Positions 1-9,218 of a DNA stretch of 64,000 bases are shown here, piece after piece. The stretch's first letter is position 1. Each line of letters begins with the position of its first letter. The notes beneath the pieces were generated by a model, which saw only the letters and a list, made by a program, of their open reading frames with translations, was not told the DNA's origin and made no database searches. The DNA is from Bacteroidetes bacterium UBA7662 (GTDB lineage: Bacteria > Bacteroidota > Bacteroidia > UBA7662), in NCBI GenBank assembly GCA_002483345.1, contig DLHS01000006.1:16550-80549 (forward strand). The letters are read 5' to 3'. Made by a program: the position numbers and the translations under genes.

Positions 1-280
1 AAGCCGAGTAACCACGAGCGCAGCGAGCACCTACCCCGAGCCTGTAAGGCTCGAACAAGGCAGGATGCCCGAGTGGTGAGCCAAGTCAAGTTTCGCTGTC
101 TTTACCCATGCGACGGCATATTGCCGTGTCTGCACAGTATCAGGGGAAAGCCCCACCTCAATTGACATTCTCCTGACGCACCCTCCCTTATTTTTGGGGA
201 ATTTTTCTGCTAAACCAACAAACCGATTACCGTCAGGACACTTTTTAAGCGCTGACTTCATTTACGAAACCCAACTTTTT
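1..280. other. Upstream non-coding stretch, no gene recognised
   Basis: I see no supported gene here. A short hairpin (GAGCC-TGTAA-GGCTC, about 40-54) has no following T-run and is not called a terminator. An open frame continues upstream of the hydroxylase gene start from about 194, but those codons lack the hydrophobic character of the protein and are read as leader DNA. Confidence 0.4.
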
Positions 281-1036
281 ATGCCAACCCCTTTAGACCT
301 CCTGACAGATCCTGTTTCCTTGGCCTTAATAGCCCTATATGCCCTCCTGATGTTATGGGAAATGCTTTTTCCGGCACGTGTATTGCCACCTGTAAAAAAC
401 TGGCGTATCAAGGGTTTATTTTCCTTTTTCGTCTTCTTCTATTTATCGAGCTATCTGCCCCTTGCCTATGCAGCCTGGCTGCCTGAGACGCAGTTGTTCG
501 ACCTAAGTAATATGCATCCGGTAACGGCTGGCATAGCTGCCTTGTTGTTATATGAATTCGGGCTGTATGTATGGCACCGCAGTATGCATAAAACTAATTT
601 TTTGTGGCGGGTTTTTCACCAGATGCACCACAGCGCAGAACGCCTTGATACCTATGGCGCCTTTTATTTCAGCCCGACCGACATGATCGGGTTTATCGTG
701 TTGAACACCCTTTGTTTTTCCTTCGTGATGGGCTTGCCGGCGCAATCCGTGACCATACTTATTCTTACCACTAATTTTTTCAGCATTTTTCAGCACGCCA
801 ATCTCAAAACACCGATTTGGCTGGGATATCTCGTCCAACGCCCCGAAAGTCATGCTATACACCATGGCAAGGGTATTCATGCCTACAACTATTCCGATCT
901 GCCCGTTTTTGACCTGCTGTTCGGCAGCTTCCGGAATCCGAAAGATTATGTAGCCGAAACCGGCTTTTACACAGGTGCTTCGGCACGCGTCGGGGAAATG
1001 TTGCTGGCGAAAGATGTATCGGAACCACGGGCTTAA
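281..1036 (+). CDS. Sterol desaturase / fatty acid hydroxylase family membrane protein
   Basis: A 251-residue integral membrane di-iron hydroxylase of the sterol desaturase superfamily. These enzymes use O2 to hydroxylate or desaturate lipid substrates; the substrate here cannot be told. The histidine clusters that bind the two irons are visible: HRSMH at residues 99-103, HQMHH at 113-117 and HAIHH at 191-195, with a further His at 172. Hydrophobic segments lie near residues 12-30, 46-66, 80-97 and 134-170, as usual for the family, and the length is typical. I chose the ATG at 281 because it starts directly before the first hydrophobic helix; an in-frame ATG at 194 would add 29 unconvincing residues. 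It is monocistronic and converges on the next gene across a shared terminator. Confidence 0.85.
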   Translation: MPTPLDLLTDPVSLALIALYALLMLWEMLFPARVLPPVKNWRIKGLFSFFVFFYLSSYLPLAYAAWLPETQLFDLSNMHPVTAGIAALLLYEFGLYVWHRSMHKTNFLWRVFHQMHHSAERLDTYGAFYFSPTDMIGFIVLNTLCFSFVMGLPAQSVTILILTTNFFSIFQHANLKTPIWLGYLVQRPESHAIHHGKGIHAYNYSDLPVFDLLFGSFRNPKDYVAETGFYTGASARVGEMLLAKDVSEPRA

Positions 1037-1146
1037 TGCAACCATCGGCCTAAACAAAAGAAAAACCTGCATTGGCCGACCCTTCTCCTGAACCCTGTTA
1101 TATCGTGGTTGACGGCACGAATCTTCATACAACAGCTGACGTCCAA

Positions 1147-1181
1147 AACCAAAAAACCCGCCAATGGCGGGTTTTTTGGTT
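1147..1181. terminator. Bidirectional rho-independent terminator
   Basis: A perfect inverted repeat with 16-bp arms and a 3-nt loop has a GC-rich core (CCCGCC/GGCGGG) flanked by A and T runs on both sides. It sits between two convergent genes and should terminate both. Confidence 0.9.
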
Positions 1182-1198
1182 GAATTGCCGGGCTGCTC

Positions 1199-4100
1199 TT
1201 ACCGGTTTATGACCAAACGCTGGGCAAAGTATCCCTTGTTGGTCATACCCCGGATGAGGTAAACACCTGCCGGCAGGTCCGTCAAATCCAATTCCGTGTG
1301 GCTATTGCCTACTTCTTTGCGTATCAGCTCAGCACCGGTCAGGTTACTGACAGCTACCCAACTGATTTGCTCCTCAGCTGCTACCAGGCGTACGTAGTCG
1401 CTGGCAGGATTCGGATAAAGTTTTACGGAAGTCAGCTTTGTCTCCGCTACACTGGTGTTCAGGCCGGTCCGGATCAGTTTGAGGTTGAAGGCTGCATTCG
1501 CCAGTCGGTTGCTGACGCCGCTGCCGGCATTTACTGTCCATTGCAGCGTTAAACTATCGCCAATGGCTACGCCCGCGGTGGCAAGCAACTGATCGATGGC
1601 CCCTGTGGTCAGGCTGAGGCGTGCACTTGCGCCTGTGCTGTCGGATGGGAAACTAATCGCCGGTGTGCTGAAATTACCGGCCGGATCGGCCAGCCAGGTA
1701 TAACGTACCGGAGCAGCGGCTGGTGAAGCTGATACAGCCCAGTTGATAACCACCGGTGTAGTAGCCGGCCCGCGTACTTCAAGGCGGGTGTTGTTGGCCG
1801 GCGTGAGCAGATCGAAGGCGCTGAGTTGAGCACTGCGCACCAGGAAGATATTGAACGGCGCGGCAGCCAGCCGGCTTACATTTCCGTTCATCGCCCGGAC
1901 CGACCAGATCAATTGCGTTGAATCACCCGGCAGTACATTGAAGATGTTCAGCAGGGAGTCTATGGAGCGATTCAGGAGTACCAATACCGTATCTGTACCA
2001 TTGTTACGTGCCGGGAAAGCCAAAACCGGATTGCTGAAGTTTCCGCCCGGGAAATCGGCCACCCACGCATAACTGCCCGCGTTGGATGAACCGCTCCAGT
2101 TGATGGTGATGGCTGTATTGTTGCCCGGTACCGTTACAATCCGGGTGTTGTTGGCCGGACCGATCAGGCTGAAAGTGCCCAATTGAACAGGCTCACGAAC
2201 CAGCCACAGGTTAAAGGCCACCGCCAGGGTGCTGTCGCTTCCGCCGTTGTAGAAAGATTTAACAGTCCATTTGGTTTGTATGGAATCGCCCTGCGCGACG
2301 CCCAGTACCGCCAAAATGCTGTCAATCTGACGAACCGCAAGGGTCAGGGTCGTATCGGTACCATTGGCAGCGGATGCCAGGTTAACCAGGCCGGACGCAA
2401 ATCCGCCGGCGGGCAGGTCGAGTGACCATTTATACGTTTGGGCGTTGATGGCCTTGTTCCAGCTGATCAGTACCGGACTGTTGTTGGTAGCGGAGGTAAG
2501 CAGGCGCGTGTTGTTGGCCGGGGTCAACAGCGTCGCGTAATCGAAAGGCAGTAAACCTTCGCCGCGGATGCTGAGGTTCTGAATCCGGAAATCAAGGGAT
2601 GCAGCGGTTTCCGCCCTGCCATAAGCATTGGTTGCCGGGTGTTTCACCAGCATATACTCGGCAAAAGCATCCTGTTCCGAACCGGGAACCGTAAAGGTGG
2701 CTCCACCGGGAGCGGTAAGTACGGTATCCAGATCCCGGCGGCTTGAAGCATAGGCGGCAAACGGATAACCGTCACCACCACCGGCCAGGAAGTTCAGGGT
2801 GACAACCTTGTAACTACGGCTGGTATCGCCGTGGATGCGGCCGTTGTGTACAAGGGTATCCAGCCGGTTGTTGGCAGAATCGATGAGTACCACCGAGCGG
2901 ATGCGGCTGTTGACAGGGGCAGCGGGATCAAAGCTGAAGGCCAGACCACCCACCTGCGGGAAACGGCCGGGTGTGGCACCAGGAACCGACTCGGCTACAC
3001 CATGCTCCAGCAATGCTTTGATACCGGTAACGGGGATGGTGAGTATGCTCAGACGGTTGTTGAAACGCAGTGAGTTTTCGATGTCGAGCTGACTGATATC
3101 GCCTTGCTGTTTGTTGGCAGCCGGGTTGGCGGCTGTTGGCTCAAGCGTAACGTTACCCCCTACTGCATTCACCGTACCCATGGCCTGGCGTATGCCGCCC
3201 CCGTTTTTGATGGAGATGGTTACGGCAGGATCAGTCTGACGGGCCTGCCACAAATTGGCATCCGAACTCAGATTACCCAGATTGGTTTCTTCGGTGCGGG
3301 TAAATTCACGCCGACCTTCGAGGAAGACGCTGGCTTTACCGAATACGTTGCCGTCTTTGAGCACAATCACGTTCTGAACGGCATTGGTCAGTTCCCTCAC
3401 ATTGGCTCCCTTGCTGCCGGTGACAAAGGCAGCATTGTAGTTACCCCACACCCGGATCACGCCGGCTGAATCAGTGGCGTAAGCTCCATTGATCTGAGCA
3501 TCCAGGGCTGTGGTATCGATGACCCCCAGGCTGTCGAACTCCAGCACCAGACGGCCCACATATTTGTACTCACTTTGGGTGTTCACGATCAGCAGCGGCT
3601 TGTTATCGGCACTGTGGGTGCGGACAGGATAGGTTCCTACCGCTACATCGCCCGGACGCAGTATGTCGTCGGCATCGGCCAGCAGGCTGTGCGAACCACC
3701 GGCAATAATCACATCTACCCCCGTCAGCAAAGGCGCCAGCGCCTGCTCCAGACTGAGTTGCTGCAGGTGAGAAAGAACTATGATCTTATTGATCTGCTGG
3801 TTAAAACGAAGGCTGTCGATGACCGGCTGCAGGATAGCGGCCAGGGCTGGCATGTCGTTTATCCCTGGTCCGACTACAGTGGTGGCTCCCGGTGAACTGA
3901 TAGATGCCAGCACCTGGGTCGTAGCCCCGACTATCCCTATCTTCTGGCCACCTCTTTCAATCACCACAGAACGGGCGATGCCCTTCTTCTGGTTATTGGC
4001 TGTGATGGTCGGTGAAGTGCGGAAAGCGGTGTCGCGCTGACCATCGGTGGTCACGAGATAACTCAGGTTGATGTCGTTGTTGAAATTGAGGTTGGCACTG

Positions 4101-7100
4101 AGGTAAGGGAACTGCGCACCTACCCAGCGTTTGTCGGCGCCGTTGCCGCGGATATCGACCCCGATCATGGTGTTCAACTCGCCGGTACCGAGGTCAAACT
4201 CGTGGTTTCCAAAAACGGAGGCGTTGATACCGATCAGGTTGAGGATGGCGATGTCGGGACGGCCGATAGACGGGCGTACGGCATGGGTACCAGGGTAAAA
4301 GCGGCTCGTCGCGTTACGCAAAGGGGTTTGAAGGGTGGCATCTTCACCGGCACTCAGGAACGGGCTCGGAATGAAGTTGTCACCGCTCGATAAAATCAGG
4401 GTGTTGGCATGGGTGCCTTCCAGGGTATCGATGACGGCTGCAAAATGGGGAGCATCTTTAGGGGCATCCAGACCGCCTTCCATGTCGGAAGCATGCAGAA
4501 TCTGCAGTTTATAGTTGGTATTGAGCAAGGTAGGGTCAAAAGTCAACCGGATGATGCTGAGGCTGCCGCTGATTTCATTGGCTACCACGAGATAAGGGGT
4601 ACCGTCCGGGCTCTGCTGCGGAGAGATGTACACCATAGTTTCCGCTCCCCGGTCGCCCGACAAGGCTGTCGCGGAACGGGGGTTCAGATAACCGTTAAAT
4701 ACCGGTGCGTTCGGATTGGTGACATCATAAGCCATCACACCCCCGATGCGTTCGAGGCCGATGAAAGCGAAGGTACGGTCGCCAGCTTTAGCCAGGGTCA
4801 GACCTTCCGGCTCCGGACCTTTGGACCGGCTGCGGTTTTTGAGGGCGTTGCTTTCGTGATCGGCATTGAACAGCGCGCCGAAAACCGGGTCAAGCTGGGT
4901 AATGACTTCTAACTGGTTTTTGCTGTCCCAGACCAACTGGCCGGTATTGGAATTCCAGATGCTGAAAGAACGGGCTCCTACGCTGATCACATCTTCGAAG
5001 CGGCCATCGTTGTCGTAATCGCCGTTCTGGTTGGTGATGCGCAAACGACCCACCGCGTGGTTTTCCTTGAGCATGGCGGCATGCGGGAAAAGGGCTGAGT
5101 CGAGCAGGGTGCTGCCTGCACCGATGGTCGTGCGTTCGTTCAGCGCGCTGTATTCCCGTTCGTCTCCTTCATTGGCGGTCACCAGATAGGTGGTGCCGTT
5201 TACGGTATACTGTCCGATGGCATCGGGCATATAGAACATTTTGGTTGGCCAGGCCACCAGCAATACTTCCTGAATGTTGTCGGAAGCATCGTATCCGTTG
5301 CCGGGCTGGCTGTTGTCTTTCAAACCCAAAGGCCTGATAGCCGTAACGGTATTGTTCAGCAGGTTGATCTCCGCGATACTGTTGTTCTCCTGCAGCGTCA
5401 CCCAGGCTTTGCTGTTATCTGAGGCAATGGTAATGTATTCAGGCTCCAGGTTCTGTGAAAGGGTTCCGATAGTGGAGCCTTTCCGGACACCGGCAGCTAT
5501 GAGCGCTGCTTCATTGGCATTAAAAGCCGTGAAGTCGACAGTAGTAACATCCGACTGGATGATGTTGGTATCGGCGGTATTGATGATGCTCACCGAACCC
5601 TCGGGATCGATGGAAAAAGTAGTATTCGGCTGACCTTCGTTGGCTACCAGCAAACGATTGCCATCGGGACTGAACACCAGCATATCGGGCAGGGAACCTA
5701 CGGTTACCTGTCCTTTAAAGTTACCCAATGTATCAAAAAAGACAACTGAACCGGGCAGTTGCTCGTTGGCATTGGGACTGGCCACGGCCACAAGACCCGG
5801 CTTCACAGCAACGCTGGTAATGCCACCATAAGGAGCCATCGAAACACTCCGCAGTGTTACCGGATTGGCCGGATTGCTGAAGTCGACAATATCGAATCGG
5901 TTTTCGATAGCGCTGGTGGTGAAAAGGCGCTTGCTTGCAGCATCGTACACGACCACTTCGGTGGTGCTTCCGGTCGCAGAAGGATCGAAGCTGGTCAGCA
6001 GGCTCATGCGCACCATCGAATCACGGACGGGCAACTGCCGGTCGTTGTCGCGGATGTAAACCGTGAAAAAGTCAGGCCCCTGCAACTGAACCCCGTTCAG
6101 ACTGTCGATCTCAAAAAGGATGAACTCATCGTCTTCCACCAGCTGGTCGTCGATAACCGGAAACTGGATGTTGAGGCTGGTACTGCCGGGCAGTATGTTT
6201 ATTCTTTGACCGGCGAAAGTATAATCTGACGCAGTTGCAGTTCCCTGAGGCTTCACGCGGAGATAAAAGCTGGCTGCAGTCGGGAATTGCAGGGAAACCG
6301 GAAGATTAACGGTACCGGCATCTTCGTTAACCACCATATACCTGCCATTGAAACCGATGCTGGTATTGTAGCTGAAAGTAAAGGTGTAAGCGTTGAACAT
6401 GGTCAGGCCATCGGCATTGGCGATGCTGTCGATTATAAGGGTATAACCTTGTCCGTTGCTGAAACCCGGGTTGTAAGTGAGGACTACCGTATCTGCCAAA
6501 GCACCATTGCTGGTCATGGTTGCACTGAGCAGGCCGGGAATCTGGGTATAACGCGCCAATGCTGTTGCCGAAGCATTTTGCATGGCCTGGTTAAAGGCGA
6601 TTTCAATCTGGGTATTGTTCAAAACACGGACGCCGGCTACTGCCGGAGGGCCGGGGAAAGCCCAGTTGGGCCAGGTTTGCGCGGCTGTTCCTGATCCCGA
6701 AACGACCCAGTAAGCAGGGTTCAGGATGCTGTCGCGTAGCTGCGACCCGGTGACGGGTCCGTTGTACCAGGCATTTACGGAAAGTCCGTTGTTGTTGCCG
6801 GGTGCAGTGCTGAGGCTGATGGCATTTAAACCATCTGTCAGGCCGGCCGGTAGTTTGCTTACGCTTCCGCTGCAACTGGTATTCGCGGTTAACCAGGCGT
6901 TGGCACTGAGTGCCGTGATATAACCGGGCTGGGTGTTGCTGCCGGTATAAACCAGCACCTGATCACCGCCGGAGCTTAAGCCAAAGGTGCTGCCACTCAC
7001 GCTGCCGATGTTGGCTGTGCCATCATCCGTACCAATGATGATGACGGTACCCCGGGCTACGCCACCCGCAGGGGCGGTCCAGCTGATACCGCCCGGGCAT

Positions 7101-8209
7101 TGTGCGGGGGTATTGTCGGTATACTTCGCATCGGTAAGATGAATGATGGTCCCCGGTAAAATATTCACCAGGCTGAGCAGGGCGATGGCATCGGGGGTGG
7201 AGGTCGCATTCATCCGGTACGCTACGGGTACCAGGTCGCCGGGCTGGAATACGGTTTGCAGCGCGATGGTGGTGAAGCTGGTCTGGTAACCATTCGCCAG
7301 GGCATTGCCGGCTAAATCTGTCAGGAGGTTATCGCGGATGCGCAATACATAGGTGATATTGTTGGAGAGCATGGCAGGAACCAGGGTGAGTGTATCACCA
7401 CTTTTCTGAGTGGTGAAGGCTACCGGAGTATTGGCCGGCTGCGCAAGCAGTTGCAGTATGGTATCGGCCATGGCCGCTGTGAGCGCCTGACCAGTGCTGA
7501 GTCGCATGCCTTCGCTGAAAATGATGCGCGGCTGAAGGGCCAGGCTATGCTGGCTGCTGTTGTTCGCCGGGAAAAGGGTTGCTACCGGCGGGAAAGTATC
7601 TACCCCACCGATGGCATTACCTTCGAGGGTGAAATTATCGAAACGGTTGTTGCCGACACTGCCACCCGCGCCGGCTGCGAAAGAGATGCGGATTTTAAAA
7701 TTGCCGTTGTTGCTGACAGCCGGGAGGCTGCCGAAGTTGAGGGTCTGCAGGGTGGGGTTGCCATCTACCGGCAAAATACTGTCGAACAAGGTATAGTTGG
7801 TACCATCGGTGGTGTAATGGACGTACTGGGTGGCGGCACCGGAACCTGAACGGCGGGTAGCGTATTTCACCACCACCTGTTCGAAGCCGTTTGTCGGCAG
7901 TACAAACTCCAGCTGACCTCCGATAGGGTCGTTAAACCGAAGGTGGGTACCCGACACATCGCCGTTACGGGCATTCGGATTGGTGACTTCGAAACCTTGA
8001 TTGATATTACTGGTAATCTGTACCGCGCTGATACCACCCGGCAGGTGGTTGATGGCTGCGCCGCCCTGGGTACTGGCCGGTGTGAGCAAACTCTGCTGGG
8101 TGGCGGAGTTATTGAAATTCCAGTAGTGGACCAGCAGTTGGGCCTGCCCGTGCTTCACTCCCAGCAAAAGCGTCAGCACAAGACCAAAACGCACAAATAA
8201 TGTATACAT
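1199..8209 (-). CDS. Giant secreted choice-of-anchor-I / 5'-nucleotidase fusion with T9SS sorting domain
   Basis: A 2336-residue multidomain exported protein. The only nearby ATG is at 8209 (the frame upstream opens with TTG), followed by a signal peptide of about 24 residues ending GQAQ. Order of parts: N-terminal beta region (25-200), Big_5-like Ig domain (about 204-317), a lamin-tail-like segment (325-510), a second Ig-like domain (520-612), Calx-beta (620-725), a choice-of-anchor-I beta-propeller-like region (740-1215), and a metallophosphatase of the UshA/5'-nucleotidase type (about 1230-1530; SGDNF, GNHEFDLG near 1335, GGSHS near 1505). Then come the 5'-nucleotidase C-terminal domain (1570-1820), three SusE-like repeats opening with xPANNTR (about 1888, 2009, 2129), and a T9SS type A tail from about 2263 (YPNPASD). 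It likely hydrolyses extracellular nucleotides or other phosphoesters at the cell surface. It stands alone on its strand. Confidence 0.85.
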   Translation of the reverse strand: MYTLFVRFGLVLTLLLGVKHGQAQLLVHYWNFNNSATQQSLLTPASTQGGAAINHLPGGISAVQITSNINQGFEVTNPNARNGDVSGTHLRFNDPIGGQLEFVLPTNGFEQVVVKYATRRSGSGAATQYVHYTTDGTNYTLFDSILPVDGNPTLQTLNFGSLPAVSNNGNFKIRISFAAGAGGSVGNNRFDNFTLEGNAIGGVDTFPPVATLFPANNSSQHSLALQPRIIFSEGMRLSTGQALTAAMADTILQLLAQPANTPVAFTTQKSGDTLTLVPAMLSNNITYVLRIRDNLLTDLAGNALANGYQTSFTTIALQTVFQPGDLVPVAYRMNATSTPDAIALLSLVNILPGTIIHLTDAKYTDNTPAQCPGGISWTAPAGGVARGTVIIIGTDDGTANIGSVSGSTFGLSSGGDQVLVYTGSNTQPGYITALSANAWLTANTSCSGSVSKLPAGLTDGLNAISLSTAPGNNNGLSVNAWYNGPVTGSQLRDSILNPAYWVVSGSGTAAQTWPNWAFPGPPAVAGVRVLNNTQIEIAFNQAMQNASATALARYTQIPGLLSATMTSNGALADTVVLTYNPGFSNGQGYTLIIDSIANADGLTMFNAYTFTFSYNTSIGFNGRYMVVNEDAGTVNLPVSLQFPTAASFYLRVKPQGTATASDYTFAGQRINILPGSTSLNIQFPVIDDQLVEDDEFILFEIDSLNGVQLQGPDFFTVYIRDNDRQLPVRDSMVRMSLLTSFDPSATGSTTEVVVYDAASKRLFTTSAIENRFDIVDFSNPANPVTLRSVSMAPYGGITSVAVKPGLVAVASPNANEQLPGSVVFFDTLGNFKGQVTVGSLPDMLVFSPDGNRLLVANEGQPNTTFSIDPEGSVSIINTADTNIIQSDVTTVDFTAFNANEAALIAAGVRKGSTIGTLSQNLEPEYITIASDNSKAWVTLQENNSIAEINLLNNTVTAIRPLGLKDNSQPGNGYDASDNIQEVLLVAWPTKMFYMPDAIGQYTVNGTTYLVTANEGDEREYSALNERTTIGAGSTLLDSALFPHAAMLKENHAVGRLRITNQNGDYDNDGRFEDVISVGARSFSIWNSNTGQLVWDSKNQLEVITQLDPVFGALFNADHESNALKNRSRSKGPEPEGLTLAKAGDRTFAFIGLERIGGVMAYDVTNPNAPVFNGYLNPRSATALSGDRGAETMVYISPQQSPDGTPYLVVANEISGSLSIIRLTFDPTLLNTNYKLQILHASDMEGGLDAPKDAPHFAAVIDTLEGTHANTLILSSGDNFIPSPFLSAGEDATLQTPLRNATSRFYPGTHAVRPSIGRPDIAILNLIGINASVFGNHEFDLGTGELNTMIGVDIRGNGADKRWVGAQFPYLSANLNFNNDINLSYLVTTDGQRDTAFRTSPTITANNQKKGIARSVVIERGGQKIGIVGATTQVLASISSPGATTVVGPGINDMPALAAILQPVIDSLRFNQQINKIIVLSHLQQLSLEQALAPLLTGVDVIIAGGSHSLLADADDILRPGDVAVGTYPVRTHSADNKPLLIVNTQSEYKYVGRLVLEFDSLGVIDTTALDAQINGAYATDSAGVIRVWGNYNAAFVTGSKGANVRELTNAVQNVIVLKDGNVFGKASVFLEGRREFTRTEETNLGNLSSDANLWQARQTDPAVTISIKNGGGIRQAMGTVNAVGGNVTLEPTAANPAANKQQGDISQLDIENSLRFNNRLSILTIPVTGIKALLEHGVAESVPGATPGRFPQVGGLAFSFDPAAPVNSRIRSVVLIDSANNRLDTLVHNGRIHGDTSRSYKVVTLNFLAGGGDGYPFAAYASSRRDLDTVLTAPGGATFTVPGSEQDAFAEYMLVKHPATNAYGRAETAASLDFRIQNLSIRGEGLLPFDYATLLTPANNTRLLTSATNNSPVLISWNKAINAQTYKWSLDLPAGGFASGLVNLASAANGTDTTLTLAVRQIDSILAVLGVAQGDSIQTKWTVKSFYNGGSDSTLAVAFNLWLVREPVQLGTFSLIGPANNTRIVTVPGNNTAITINWSGSSNAGSYAWVADFPGGNFSNPVLAFPARNNGTDTVLVLLNRSIDSLLNIFNVLPGDSTQLIWSVRAMNGNVSRLAAAPFNIFLVRSAQLSAFDLLTPANNTRLEVRGPATTPVVINWAVSASPAAAPVRYTWLADPAGNFSTPAISFPSDSTGASARLSLTTGAIDQLLATAGVAIGDSLTLQWTVNAGSGVSNRLANAAFNLKLIRTGLNTSVAETKLTSVKLYPNPASDYVRLVAAEEQISWVAVSNLTGAELIRKEVGNSHTELDLTDLPAGVYLIRGMTNKGYFAQRLVINR

Positions 8210-8371
8210 GATAATGGTTTTAAACACCCACAAAACTCTCTGCGGGCTGTTAAGCCAGTATCAAGGCAGTATGAACAAACCGCCCGATTCGTGTTATTTT
8301 AAGGTTGCCTGCCAGGGGTTGGCTGCTGCAGAAGCACAGAGGGATACCTGGTGTTAAAACAAACCCATGGT

Positions 8372-9064
8372 TTATAAACGGAACCCCAATCCGATACACA
8401 GTTGCCAATGTCCGTGGCTGCTGCTGGCTTTGCCGCTTTGTGCCGGTTTAGACCAACTGCCGATCACATCCCATTCGTTGGTCCGGATAAGTGCGCCTCT
8501 GGGCTGCCAGCCCAGGGTTATCAGAAACTGCAATGACCGGTACATCCCAATTGTACCCATAGTCACAGCAGGTGTTATGCTGTTTATGTGGAACTGTTCC
8601 TGTTTTGCATAAAGATTCATGTAATTAAAGGTTGTCAGCAGACTCATTTCAAAAGCGTAATCAAACTTACTTTCCCCATCTTCCGGCAGCCAGTACCGGT
8701 AACCTGTCCGCAGGGAAACACCCTGCAAATACCCTACACCTTCCCGCGTCTTCCAGTAACCGATCAGACCATCCAGCTCATTAAAATCTCTGACAGCTAC
8801 AGTGCGGTAAAAAATGCGGCTATACCGCATCCCCGCAAAAATTTCATGTGCTTCTTTTTTCCAAACAGCATAGTTCACTTCAGCCCAGTAGCCAGGATAA
8901 CTCCGCAGCCGGTCATAGGTAGGGTCATCTCCCTCCAGGGTCTTTATCTCCGGGAAAAAATTAACCAGGCTACCCGTCCTGAAATGAAATTTACCTCCAA
9001 GCGGCTGCCCGCTGACCCAAGCCGGAAAGAACAAAGCCACAAAAAGACATAGCCGGTAAAACAT
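8372..9064 (-). CDS. Hypothetical exported protein, possible small outer-membrane beta-barrel
   Basis: 230 residues with a clear signal peptide (hydrophobic residues 4-17, likely cleavage after VSGQ). The rest alternates aromatic and polar residues in short beta-strand-like runs and ends with a strand closing in ...GLGFRL, which suits a small outer-membrane barrel, though the last residue is Leu rather than Phe. No catalytic motif is seen and I do not recognise the family. The gene is divergent from the next plus-strand gene (154 bp between them) and 162 bp upstream of the giant nucleotidase gene on the same strand. Confidence 0.6.
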   Translation of the reverse strand: MFYRLCLFVALFFPAWVSGQPLGGKFHFRTGSLVNFFPEIKTLEGDDPTYDRLRSYPGYWAEVNYAVWKKEAHEIFAGMRYSRIFYRTVAVRDFNELDGLIGYWKTREGVGYLQGVSLRTGYRYWLPEDGESKFDYAFEMSLLTTFNYMNLYAKQEQFHINSITPAVTMGTIGMYRSLQFLITLGWQPRGALIRTNEWDVIGSWSKPAQSGKASSSHGHWQLCIGLGFRL

Positions 9065-9218
9065 TTACAGGTTTGTTGGTTGTGCTGAATATAGCATTCT
9101 TCAAGGATATGCAGGTTATCTCCCGGGACGGGAGCAGGTAACATTTCACGTAAAATTCATACTGGAACCATGGTTCATTCATCACCTTTAATTATATTAG
9201 AAGATAAACCAAATTGCT

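Noticed and set aside
1..190. Possible RNA gene at the left edge
   Set aside because: A single short stem and no cloverleaf or known RNA pattern.
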